Source: an uncultured Duganella sp. (GTDB taxonomy: Bacteria > Pseudomonadota > Gammaproteobacteria > Burkholderiales > Burkholderiaceae). Taken from it: a stretch of 17,225 nt of DNA. Position numbers and translations under genes: made by a program. The stretch is taken from the NCBI GenBank assembly GCA_946482335.1, contig CAMLRG010000118.1, forward strand, positions 1 to 17,225, read 5' to 3'. This document shows positions 7,206 through 15,091 of the stretch, piece by piece; position 1 is the stretch's first letter; each line of letters opens with the position of its first letter. The notes under the pieces are model-generated. The model did no database searches. It was not told the origin of the DNA and was given only the letters and a program-made list of their open reading frames with translations.

Positions 7206-7239
7206 GTTGCTGTGCATTGCAGAATGCACAGCGACTTTT
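7206..7239 (+). promoter_or_regulatory. Hairpin with U-run directly upstream of the xylose dehydrogenase ribosome binding site
   Basis: A 10-bp perfect stem GCTGTGCATT (7209-7218) / AATGCACAGC (7223-7232) with a GCAG loop extends to 13 pairs in RNA (7206-7235) if one G-U wobble is allowed, and is followed by four T (7236-7239). This looks like an intrinsic terminator or attenuator, but the Shine-Dalgarno of the next gene begins 5 nt later. As DNA, TGTGCATT-N4-AATGCACA could equally be a dimer operator. Confidence 0.5.
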
Positions 7240-7256
7240 ATGCAAGGAGACAATAC

Positions 7257-8012
7257 ATGAGGCCTTACGCAAGCTATCCCGACCTGAAAGACCGCTGCGT
7301 GGTCATCACGGGCGGCGGCAGCGGCATCGGCGCGGCGATGGTGGATGCGTTTGCGCTGCAAGGGGCGCGCGTGTATTACCTCGACATCGTCGACGAACAT
7401 CCGCTGGTGGACCGCGGCGGCCCCGCGCCGCAATTCGTCCGCTGCGACCTGACCGACCTCGACGCGCTGCAGTCGGCATTCGCGCAGATCGTAAGGGAGG
7501 GCGGCCAGGTCGATGTGCTGATCAATAACGCTGCCAACGACGACCGTCACCAAGTCGATGGCGTCACCGGCGATTACTGGGACCAGCGGGTCGCGGTCAA
7601 CCTGCGCCACCAGTTCTTTTGCGCCCAGGCCGTGGCGCCGGGCATGCGCGAACAGGGCAGGGGCGTGATCCTGAATCTCGGTTCGATTTCCTGGCATCTG
7701 GCGCTGCCCAAGCTGAGCCTCTACATGGCCGCGAAAGCGGGCATCGAAGGGCTGACCCGTGGGTTGGCGCGCGACCTGGGGCAGGATGGCATCCGCGTCA
7801 ACTGCATCGTGCCGGGCGCGGTGCGCACGCCGCGCCAGGAGCGGCTGTGGCATAACCCGGAAGAGGAACGGCGCATCCTGGCCGGCCAATGCCTGCCGCG
7901 GCGCGTGGAAGTCGAGGACGTCGCGTCGCTGGCGCTGTTCCTGGCTTCCGACAGCGCTTCGCTGTGCACCGGGCGCGACTATTTCGTCGACGCCGGCTGG
8001 TATGGCGCCTGA
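7257..8012 (+). CDS. xylB: NAD-dependent D-xylose 1-dehydrogenase (SDR family)
   Basis: 251-aa cytoplasmic short-chain dehydrogenase, expected to oxidise D-xylose to D-xylonolactone, the first step of the Weimberg/Dahms pathways. Motifs: TGGGSGIG (18-25), Asp43 at the end of the second strand (favours NAD over NADP), NNAA (90-93), catalytic Ser143, Tyr156 and Lys160 (YxxxK). Stretches such as NNAANDDRH, VNLRHQFFCAQAVAPGM, GSISWHL, AAKAGIEG and SLCTGRDYFVDAGW closely match my memory of the Caulobacter crescentus xylose dehydrogenase (called XylB there; not the xylulokinase). The start at 7257 is chosen over an in-frame TTG at 7197 because of the strong AAGGAGA at 7244-7250. The GH74 gene follows within 13 nt or overlaps, so they form an operon. 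L-arabinose or another sugar as substrate is possible but less likely in a xyloglucan locus. Confidence 0.88.
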   Translation: MRPYASYPDLKDRCVVITGGGSGIGAAMVDAFALQGARVYYLDIVDEHPLVDRGGPAPQFVRCDLTDLDALQSAFAQIVREGGQVDVLINNAANDDRHQVDGVTGDYWDQRVAVNLRHQFFCAQAVAPGMREQGRGVILNLGSISWHLALPKLSLYMAAKAGIEGLTRGLARDLGQDGIRVNCIVPGAVRTPRQERLWHNPEEERRILAGQCLPRRVEVEDVASLALFLASDSASLCTGRDYFVDAGWYGA

Positions 8013-8025
8013 CGCGCGCGCCCGA

Positions 8026-10230
8026 ATGAAAACGATTTCTCGCGGCATGCCGGCATGGGCGGCCGCATTGGCGCTGGTAATGGCCCTGCCGGTCGCCGCC
8101 GCAGCAGCGCCGCAGCCGGCCGCCTCCGCGGGCGCTGCCGCCATGCCTTCCGCGCGCTATGTTTGGGACAGTGTCGCCATTGGCGGCGGCGGTTTCGTAT
8201 CGGCCGTGATCCCGAGCCGCAGCGAGCCAGGGGTGGTGTATGCCCGCACCGACGTGGGCGGCGCCTACCGCTGGGACAAGGCGGCCGCGCGCTGGGTGCC
8301 ATTGCTGGATTGGCTGTCCGACGCCGACACCGGCTTGCTCGGCATCGATTCGCTGGCCATCGACCCGCGCGACGCCGGCAAGGTCTACCTGTTGGCGGGC
8401 ATCAGCTACCTGCAGGGTGGCCGCAGCGCGGTCCTGCGCTCGCGCGACTATGGCAAGACCTGGGCGGTGACGGAAACCACGCACCAGTTCAAAACGCACG
8501 GCAATGGCATGGGCCGCAACAATGGCGAGCGCCTGGCGGTCGACCCGGGCAATGGCGACGTGCTGTATGCCGGCACGCGCTGGAACGGCCTGTTCAAGAG
8601 CACCGACGCCGGCGCCACCTGGCAGCACATGCCCGGCCTGGCCGTGACGACCACACCGAATGGCGCCGGCATCAGTTTCGTGCTGCCCGATCCGGCCAGC
8701 GTGCACGATGGCCTGGCGCGCCGCCTGCTGGTCGGCGTATCGCGTTTTGGTGCGGTGGGGCCCAACCTTTACCGCAGCGACGATGGCGGCGCCACGTTCG
8801 CCCCGGTTGCCGGGGCGCCCGCCGCGCTGATGCCGCAGCGTGCCGCGTTCGACGGGGAGGGCAAGCTGTACATCACTTACGCCAACGGCGCCGGCCCGCA
8901 CCCCAGCAACAAGCAGCCCGAACCCATGGACCAGGGCCAGGTCTGGCAATATGCCATCGGCACCGGCCGCTGGAAAGAGGTGACGCCTGGCGGGATCCGG
9001 TCGGCGTTCAGCGGCATCAGCGTCGCCCGGGGCAATCCACGGCGCCTGGCCGTGTCCACCATCAGCACTTACCTGCCGCAGGGCGATGGCAAAGGAGACC
9101 GCCTGTTCGTCTCCGATGATGGCGGCGAAAGCTGGACCGACGTCGTGGCACGCGGCTTTGCGAAAGACCTGCAGGGTGCGTCATGGATGAAGGGGCACGG
9201 CATCCACTGGGCGAGTACGCTCGAACTCGATCCCTTCGATCCGAAGGCGGCCTGGGTCACGTCGGGCAATGGCATATTCCATACCGCCGATATCGACGCC
9301 ACGCCGGCCCGCTGGTCGTTCCATGTGCGCGGCCTGGAAGAAACGGTGCCGCTGAATGCCGTCAGCGTGCCGGGCGGCCCGCTGGTGTCGGCGATCGGCG
9401 ACATCGATGGCTTCCTGCATGCGGATCCCGCGCGCTACTCGCCGATCCACATGCCGCAGATGGGCACCACCTTCGGCCTGGCCGTGGCCGGCGCCAAGCC
9501 CGGCGCCATGGTACGCGCCGGTAAGACAATCTACTCCACCACCGACGGCGGCGCGCACTGGAACGCAGCGCGCAGCGTCAAGGGCGAACAGGGACAGGTC
9601 GCCCTGTCGGCCGACGGCGCCGCCATCCTGCACGCGCCGCGCGGCAGCAGCACGGTCTATCGCAGCACCGACGCCGGCGCAAGCTGGACGCCTGTGCGCG
9701 GCCTCGAGGCGGCGAACCTGCGCCCCGTCGCCGACCCGGTGGCGGCGAACATGTTCTATGCCTACGACAACGGCGTGCTGCGGGTCAGCACGGATGGCGG
9801 CAGCTCGTTCGCTGCCCGCGCCCGCCTGCCGGCGGGTGGCTCGCGCGTGATCAGGGCGGCACCGGGCAGGGAAGGGGACATCTGGGTGCCGCTTTACGGC
9901 GGCGGCTTGGCGCGTTCGCGCGACGCCGGTGCCAGCTTTGCGCCGGTCGCCGGCGTCGCCTATTGCGCGGCAGTCGGTTTCGGCAAGGCGGCGCCCGGCG
10001 CCGATTACCCGGCGGTCTATATATGGGGCAGCGTCGGCGGGGTGCGCGGCTTGCACCGTTCGCTCGACGGCGGCGTGACATGGCTACGCATCAATGACGA
10101 CGCCCACCAGTACGGCGGGCCGGGGGACGGCCAGTTCGTGGTGGGCGACATGAACCGGTTCGGCGTGGTCTACATGAGCACCGCCGGCCGCGGCATCGTT
10201 TATGGCATCCCATCCGAACGCAAGCCATGA
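8026..10230 (+). CDS. Secreted GH74 xyloglucan endo-glucanase
   Basis: 734 aa, a Sec signal peptide (MKTISRG then an Ala/Leu-rich segment, cut near residues 26-28) followed by a GH74 two-propeller fold. Nine Asp-boxes (S/T-x-D-x-G-x-T/S-W/F) are visible near residues 139, 192, 251, 363, 505, 547, 588, 631 and 679. By comparison with family members, the catalytic base is Asp76 in YARTDVGGAYRWD and the acid is Asp402 in STLELDPFD. GH74 enzymes cut the beta-1,4-glucan backbone of xyloglucan with inversion. There is no carbohydrate-binding module after the propellers, so this is a compact single-domain enzyme. The in-frame ATG at 8002, overlapping the upstream stop, is an alternative start; 8026 gives the more typical signal peptide, but neither has a clear Shine-Dalgarno, suggesting translational coupling to the dehydrogenase gene. 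Confidence 0.93.
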   Translation: MKTISRGMPAWAAALALVMALPVAAAAAPQPAASAGAAAMPSARYVWDSVAIGGGGFVSAVIPSRSEPGVVYARTDVGGAYRWDKAAARWVPLLDWLSDADTGLLGIDSLAIDPRDAGKVYLLAGISYLQGGRSAVLRSRDYGKTWAVTETTHQFKTHGNGMGRNNGERLAVDPGNGDVLYAGTRWNGLFKSTDAGATWQHMPGLAVTTTPNGAGISFVLPDPASVHDGLARRLLVGVSRFGAVGPNLYRSDDGGATFAPVAGAPAALMPQRAAFDGEGKLYITYANGAGPHPSNKQPEPMDQGQVWQYAIGTGRWKEVTPGGIRSAFSGISVARGNPRRLAVSTISTYLPQGDGKGDRLFVSDDGGESWTDVVARGFAKDLQGASWMKGHGIHWASTLELDPFDPKAAWVTSGNGIFHTADIDATPARWSFHVRGLEETVPLNAVSVPGGPLVSAIGDIDGFLHADPARYSPIHMPQMGTTFGLAVAGAKPGAMVRAGKTIYSTTDGGAHWNAARSVKGEQGQVALSADGAAILHAPRGSSTVYRSTDAGASWTPVRGLEAANLRPVADPVAANMFYAYDNGVLRVSTDGGSSFAARARLPAGGSRVIRAAPGREGDIWVPLYGGGLARSRDAGASFAPVAGVAYCAAVGFGKAAPGADYPAVYIWGSVGGVRGLHRSLDGGVTWLRINDDAHQYGGPGDGQFVVGDMNRFGVVYMSTAGRGIVYGIPSERKP

Positions 10231-10412
10231 TGCCGATGTTGTAGAAACCACACAAAAGGCGGCCCTTGCGCGGCCAAATGCCCGGGTTTATCTGAAAACG
10301 TTTTCAGCTTTGGTGAATTTCATAATTGCGCAAGCAAATATGGGTAAGCAAACTGTGACTACGACCTGGGAAGCCACGCAGGTAGCGACAAAAAAACCAA
10401 GGAGACTCAACA
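10231..10412. other. Intergenic promoter region of the TonB-dependent receptor operon
   Basis: 182 bp without a gene. It carries a LacI-type palindrome (10292-10307), a CATAAT (10321-10326) that could be a -10 element with the palindrome over its -35 region, a TTGCGC/TTTATC alternative (10266-10292, spacing only 15) and the strong ribosome binding site AAGGAGA (10399-10405). No convincing terminator follows the GH74 gene, so read-through is possible. Confidence 0.5.
10292..10307. promoter_or_regulatory. Perfect 16-bp palindrome, LacI-family operator
   Basis: CTGAAAACGTTTTCAG is fully symmetric around a central CG, the hallmark of LacI/GalR-family operators. It lies 105 bp before the receptor start. 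By analogy such a repressor would release the operon when a xyloglucan-derived sugar is present. The regulator gene is not in this window. Confidence 0.8.
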
Positions 10413-13400
10413 ATGGACCAGCATCAGTTCAGGAAGACGGCCATTGCCGTTGCTGCAGCACAATTCGCCCTGCTGGCCGCCAGCACCGCCATGGCCCAGG
10501 GCCAGGCAGCCGGCGCCGAAGCGTCCCCGTCGCCAGTGGTGGTGGTGACCGGCCAGCGCGCGGCGCTGCAATCGGCCCAGGCCATCAAGCGCAATTCCGA
10601 TGAAATCGTCGATTCCATCGTCGCCGAAGACATCGGCAAGCTGCCGGACCGCTCGGTGACCGAAGTGCTGCAGCGCGTGGTGGGCGTGGCGATCGACCGC
10701 ACCATGGCCAAGAACGACCCCGAGCACTACTCGGTGGAAGGCTCCGGCGTGACCGTGCGCGGCCTGACCTATGTGCGCTCCGAACTGAATGGCCGCGATT
10801 CCTTCTCCGCCAACGGCGGCCGTTCGCTGAATTTCGAAGACGTCCCGCCCGAGCTGATGGCCGGGGTGGATGTGTACAAGAACCCGTCGGCCGAACAGAT
10901 CGAAGGCTCGATCGGCGGCCTGGTCAACCTGCGCACCGCGCTGCCGTTCGACTACAAGGGCGCCAAGGTGGCCCTGAGCGCCGACTATACCTACAATGAG
11001 CTGGGCGGCATGAAGAAGCCGGGCGGCTCCGTGCTGGCGTCCAACCGCTGGAAGACGCCGGCCGGTGAGTTCGGTGTCCTGGTGGACCTGGCGTATTCCG
11101 AAAGCGCCACCCGCACCGACGCGTTCCAGGTCGAGCCTTACTATCCGCGCACCGGCGTCGTCAACGGCAAGACCGTGTGGGTGCCGAAGGGCGCGCAGTG
11201 GCGTACCCTGGAATTCGACCGCAAGCGTGAAGGCTATTATGGCGCCCTGCAATGGCAGCGCGATTCCAAGCTGAAGTCGCACCTGACCTATTTCAAGTCC
11301 AAGTACCAGATGCAGTGGGACGAGCGGGCGATCTTCTCCCAGGCCAGCCCATACAACATCCAGGTCAGCTCCGACGCCACCTACGGCCCGAACGGCAACC
11401 TGCTGACCGGCACCATGACCGATCCGGCCGACGGCGGCATCAATTTCGGCGGCGATACCCGTACCTCCAACCGCAAGTCCGATACCACCGATATCGCATG
11501 GAACGTCACCTGGCGCCCGGCCGATCGCTGGACCCTGAAGTCCGACCTGCAGCACATCAAGGCCAAGACCGGCAGCTTCGATTCCACCGTGGCGACCGGC
11601 GTGCAGATGGCCAAGGAGAAGATCGACCTGACCGGCAACGTGCCGCGCCTGATTTTCGACCAGGCCGACCTGGCGCACCTGGCCGACCCGAAGAACTACT
11701 ATTGGGCCTTCACCATGGAGCACCTGGACCGCGCCAAGGCCACCGGCAAGTCCTGGAAAGGCGATGCGATCTATGATTTCGAAGACCACTCGTTCCTGAA
11801 GGACTTGCGCTTCGGCGTCCGCCTGTCCAACAAGGATTCGGTGACGATGAACTCCAACCCAAGCTACAACTGGGCCGCGATCACGCAGCCCTGGCAGGTT
11901 GGCTGGGATATCAGCCAACTGGCCTACCTGGGCGATCCGCGCTTCAGCGGCAATACCGAACTGCACACCTTCAACAATTTCTTCAACAAGAATATGCAGG
12001 TGCCGTCGCTGGTGTTCCCGACGGTGGCGATGGCGACCGGCTATCCGGACAGCTACGCGGCCCTGCACAAGTACCACGACATCCTGTGCGCCGAAGCGCA
12101 TGGCGGCGACACGGCGAGCTGCGGTCCCTGGAGGCCGGCAAGCTTCGGCACCGACCCGGTCGGCACCAACGACCAGTCCGAGAAGACCAGGTCCTTCTAC
12201 ACCCAGGTGCGTTTCGGCTTTGACGACCTGAAATATCCGGTCGACGGCAACTTCGGCGTGCGCTACGTGAAGACCAACATGACCGCCCACGGCTATACCG
12301 CCTTCACGCCGAACTTCAATATCCCGAGCGGGAACACGGTGACCGGCGTGCCGATCGCCAACATCCCGGCCTTCAAGCAAGCCCAGGACTTCGACAACAG
12401 CTACCGCAACGTGCTGCCCAGCCTGAACCTGCGCATGAAGGCCAGCGACACGCTGCAATTCCGCCTGGCCTTTGCCGGCGCCATGTCGCGTCCCGACTTC
12501 TCCCAGCTGCAGGCCTACACCACGCTGTCGCAAACCGCCGATATCACCACCAACGGCACGGTCACCCGCATCAACAGCGTGAACCAGTCGGGCGATGCGC
12601 AGGGCAACCCGATGTTGCGGCCCATCACCTCGAAGCAGACCGACCTGACGGCCGAATGGTACTTCTCGCCGGTCGGCTCCTTCACCGTGGCCGTGTTCAA
12701 CAAGCGGCTGAAGGATGTGATCATCAACCAGATGTTCACCTTCCAGCTGCCGGATGTGGCGGGCAACCTGCAGAACTTTGCCGTGACCGGCCCGATCAAT
12801 GGTGCCCGCGGCCGCGCCAGCGGTATCGAACTGGCTTACCAGCAGTATTTCGACAAGCTGCCAGGCTGGATGTCCGGCATCGGCCTGCAAGCCAACTACA
12901 CCTATGTGGACAGCAAGCAGAAGCTGTACAGCCCCGTGTTCTCGCCGTTCTGCGGCGGCTCCGGCCAGTCGGCCAACCTGAACACGAACATGAACGGCTG
13001 CGACACCAATGGCCAGACCTTCAGCGACCTGCCGCTGCCGCTGCTGTCGAAGAACGCCTACAACATCGCCCTGCTGTACGACAAGGGCCCATGGTCGGCC
13101 CGCATGGCTTACAGCTGGCGTTCCAAAAACCTGCAGGCGGTGAACGTGAACGGCACCAATGGCGGCGACGGCACCAATACCAATCCGGACAGCCCGGACT
13201 TTGGCAACCGCAATGTGCGCTGGGCGCTGCCGACCTGGGCCGATTCCTACGGCACGCTGGATGCATCGCTGTTCTACCAGCTGAACGAGAAGACGTCGAT
13301 CGGGATTGAAGGCACCAACCTGACCGACGCCAAGTACCGCCAGCTGATGCAGCAGCATATTGGTATGATGGGCCGCGCATGGTTCGTCTCCGGCCCGCGC

Positions 13401-13430
13401 TATTCCGTGAAGATGCGCTACTCCTTCTGA
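10413..13430 (+). CDS. TonB-dependent receptor, likely xyloglucan oligosaccharide importer
   Basis: 1005-aa outer-membrane transporter of the Xanthomonas/Caulobacter-type TonB receptor family. Signal peptide 1-28 (cut after AMA), TonB box VVVVTGQR (42-49), plug domain from about 60 (IVDSIVAEDIGKLPDRSVTE, TVRGLTYVRSELNGR, DVYKNPSAEQIEGSIGG), then a long beta-barrel ending in YSVKMRYSF with the terminal Phe used for barrel assembly. Two cysteine pairs sit in likely extracellular loops (in ILCAEAHGGDTASCGPW and in FCGGSGQSANLNTNMNGC) and may form disulfides. The start is set by AAGGAGA 7 nt upstream. There is no SusD partner, as expected outside Bacteroidetes. It is the first gene of an operon with GH35 (12 nt later) and GH31, so the substrate is most probably a xyloglucan fragment; the sequence alone does not show this. 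Confidence 0.95.
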   Translation: MDQHQFRKTAIAVAAAQFALLAASTAMAQGQAAGAEASPSPVVVVTGQRAALQSAQAIKRNSDEIVDSIVAEDIGKLPDRSVTEVLQRVVGVAIDRTMAKNDPEHYSVEGSGVTVRGLTYVRSELNGRDSFSANGGRSLNFEDVPPELMAGVDVYKNPSAEQIEGSIGGLVNLRTALPFDYKGAKVALSADYTYNELGGMKKPGGSVLASNRWKTPAGEFGVLVDLAYSESATRTDAFQVEPYYPRTGVVNGKTVWVPKGAQWRTLEFDRKREGYYGALQWQRDSKLKSHLTYFKSKYQMQWDERAIFSQASPYNIQVSSDATYGPNGNLLTGTMTDPADGGINFGGDTRTSNRKSDTTDIAWNVTWRPADRWTLKSDLQHIKAKTGSFDSTVATGVQMAKEKIDLTGNVPRLIFDQADLAHLADPKNYYWAFTMEHLDRAKATGKSWKGDAIYDFEDHSFLKDLRFGVRLSNKDSVTMNSNPSYNWAAITQPWQVGWDISQLAYLGDPRFSGNTELHTFNNFFNKNMQVPSLVFPTVAMATGYPDSYAALHKYHDILCAEAHGGDTASCGPWRPASFGTDPVGTNDQSEKTRSFYTQVRFGFDDLKYPVDGNFGVRYVKTNMTAHGYTAFTPNFNIPSGNTVTGVPIANIPAFKQAQDFDNSYRNVLPSLNLRMKASDTLQFRLAFAGAMSRPDFSQLQAYTTLSQTADITTNGTVTRINSVNQSGDAQGNPMLRPITSKQTDLTAEWYFSPVGSFTVAVFNKRLKDVIINQMFTFQLPDVAGNLQNFAVTGPINGARGRASGIELAYQQYFDKLPGWMSGIGLQANYTYVDSKQKLYSPVFSPFCGGSGQSANLNTNMNGCDTNGQTFSDLPLPLLSKNAYNIALLYDKGPWSARMAYSWRSKNLQAVNVNGTNGGDGTNTNPDSPDFGNRNVRWALPTWADSYGTLDASLFYQLNEKTSIGIEGTNLTDAKYRQLMQQHIGMMGRAWFVSGPRYSVKMRYSF

Positions 13431-13442
13431 GGCTTTTGATTG

Positions 13443-15080
13443 ATGAAGCAGACTTTTCGCCGCATCCTGCTCTCCGTCAGCATTGCCAGCCTGGCCGCCA
13501 GCGGCCTGGCTGGCGAGCTGCCGCGCCTGGTCACCAAGGATGGGCGCCATGCCCTGATGGTCGATGGCGCGCCCTTCCTGATGCTGGGCGGGCAGGCCCA
13601 CAATTCCAGCAACTACCCGGCGGCGCTCAAGCCCTTATGGGCGGCGACCGCGGACGCGGGCGCCAATACCGTCGAAATGCCGGTCGCGTGGGAGCAGATC
13701 GAACCCACGGAAGGGCGCTTCGACTTCAGTTTCGTCGATACGCTGGTCAAGGAGGCGCGCCAGAACAAGGTGCGCCTGGTGCTGTTATGGTTCGGTACCT
13801 GGAAGAACACCAGTGCCAGCTATTCGCCCGAATGGGTAAAGTTCAACAACCAGCGCTTCCCGCGCATGGTGGACAAGGAGGGCAAGGACATTTACTGCCT
13901 GTCCCCATTTGGCGAGGAAACCCTGAAGGCCGACCGCAAGGCCTTCGTCGCCCTGATGAATCACATCAGGAAGATCGACGAAAAGCAACAGACCGTGATC
14001 ATGGTGCAGGTCGAAAATGAAGTCGGCACCTACGGCCTGGTACGGGATTACGGGGCCAAGGCGCAGGCGGCGTTCTCGCAGCCGGTACCGGCAGCCGTGC
14101 TGGCGCGCAAGAAGTCGCCAGTGCCCGGCGCCGCTTCGGGCACCTGGAGCGAAGTCTATGGCCCCTATGCGGAGGAGTATTTCCACGCCTGGGCTGTGGC
14201 AAGCTACATCGAGGAGATCGCCAAAGCCGGCCGCGCCGTCTACGATCTGCCGATGTACGTGAACAATGCGCTGCGCGACCCGATCGAACCGATGGCGCCA
14301 TGGAAGGGCAATTTCGCCAGCGGCGGTCCCACCTTCGATGTGATCGACATCTACAAGGCTGCCGCGCCCCACATCGACTTTGCGGCACCGGACATTTACC
14401 TGCCCGAGTGGAACAAGGTCACCGCCACGCTGGAAAAGTTCCAGCGCCCGGACAATGCCCTGATGGTGCCGGAAATCGGCAATGCCGAAAACTATGCGCG
14501 CTATGCCTACCTGGTGCTCGGCCGCGGCGGCATCGGCTTCGCGCCATTCGGCCTCGATTATGCGGACTACAGCAATTTCCCGCTGGGCTCCAAGCTGACG
14601 GACAAGCGCATGGCCGAACCGTTCGGCAAGGTGTACAAGGTTTTCCGCCCCATGGCGCGGCAATGGGCGAAATGGGCTTTTGAAGGCCGCACCTACGGCA
14701 TCGCCGAAAGCGAAGACCGCAGTCCGCAGACGATTGAAATGAAGGGCTGGAAGGCGACCGTCTCGTTCCGCGAATGGCAGATGGGGGAGAAGCAATTCTA
14801 CCCGAACCTGAAGGATTTGCCGGCCAATACCGAGTCGCCCAATGGCGGCGTGGCGATCGCCCAGATTGCGGATAATGAATTCATCGTCGTCGGCCAGCAC
14901 GCCCGCGTGAAAATCAGCGGCGACAACAAGCGCTCCATGTACGCACGTGTCGAGGAAGGCTATTTCAACGCCGCCGGCAAGTGGGTCATGGAACGCAACT
15001 GGAACGGCGACCAGACGGATTATGGCCTGAACCTGACCGGCAACCCGGTCGTGCTCAAGGTCCGTATCGGAACTTACTGA
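13443..15080 (+). CDS. GH35 beta-galactosidase (Bgl35A-like, DUF5597 type)
   Basis: 545 aa with a Sec signal peptide (RRILLSVSIASLAASGLAG), so probably periplasmic. The N-terminal TIM barrel is of GH35 type: LMLGGQAHNSSNYP (47-59), PVAWEQIEPTEGRFDF (80-95), VQVENEVGTYG (188-198) with acid/base Glu193, and MVPEIGN (341-347) with nucleophile Glu344. The C-terminal part resembles the DUF5597 beta domain found in Cellvibrio Bgl35A and relatives. Known members remove beta-1,2-linked galactose from xyloglucan side chains. The ATG at 13443 is preceded by an in-frame TTG (13440); GAGG overlapping the receptor stop (13429-13432) is the likely Shine-Dalgarno. The gene is 12 nt after the receptor and 11 nt before GH31, all one transcript. 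Activity on other beta-galactosides is possible. Confidence 0.92.
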   Translation: MKQTFRRILLSVSIASLAASGLAGELPRLVTKDGRHALMVDGAPFLMLGGQAHNSSNYPAALKPLWAATADAGANTVEMPVAWEQIEPTEGRFDFSFVDTLVKEARQNKVRLVLLWFGTWKNTSASYSPEWVKFNNQRFPRMVDKEGKDIYCLSPFGEETLKADRKAFVALMNHIRKIDEKQQTVIMVQVENEVGTYGLVRDYGAKAQAAFSQPVPAAVLARKKSPVPGAASGTWSEVYGPYAEEYFHAWAVASYIEEIAKAGRAVYDLPMYVNNALRDPIEPMAPWKGNFASGGPTFDVIDIYKAAAPHIDFAAPDIYLPEWNKVTATLEKFQRPDNALMVPEIGNAENYARYAYLVLGRGGIGFAPFGLDYADYSNFPLGSKLTDKRMAEPFGKVYKVFRPMARQWAKWAFEGRTYGIAESEDRSPQTIEMKGWKATVSFREWQMGEKQFYPNLKDLPANTESPNGGVAIAQIADNEFIVVGQHARVKISGDNKRSMYARVEEGYFNAAGKWVMERNWNGDQTDYGLNLTGNPVVLKVRIGTY

Positions 15081-15091
15081 CAGGAGACAAA

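Larger units (their letters stand above)
6997..7256. other. Intergenic regulatory region between the PEP-CTERM and xylose dehydrogenase genes
   Basis: A 260-bp divergent region, clearly more AT-rich than its surroundings. It contains inverted copies of AGCAATTGTT (plus strand 7032-7041, minus strand 7103-7094), an inverted repeat TTGTTGT/ACAACAA (7037-7057), a weak LacI-like ATTGA-N6-TCAAT (7058-7073), a tandem direct repeat built on TTGTCGCG (7135-7154) and a terminator-like hairpin (7206-7235). I could not find a convincing -35/-10 pair for the dehydrogenase gene. Confidence 0.6.

Noticed and set aside
7197..7256. In-frame TTG extension of the xylose dehydrogenase by 20 residues
   Set aside because: It would translate through the hairpin, has no ribosome binding site, and the ATG at 7257 has AAGGAGA at ideal distance and matches the family N-terminus.
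10202..10603. Short plus-strand open frame spanning the receptor promoter and start
   Set aside because: It overlaps both the GH74 end and the receptor in another frame, and has no ribosome binding site or recognisable protein.
13440..13442. TTG start one codon before the GH35 ATG
   Set aside because: The adjacent ATG is the more usual start and gives the same signal peptide.
10407..13601. A very long open frame (over 1000 codons) on the minus strand, antisense to the TonB receptor gene
   Set aside because: It is a codon-bias shadow in GC-rich DNA: Ala/Gly/His/Gln-rich with no recognisable domain, while the plus strand encodes a clear receptor.
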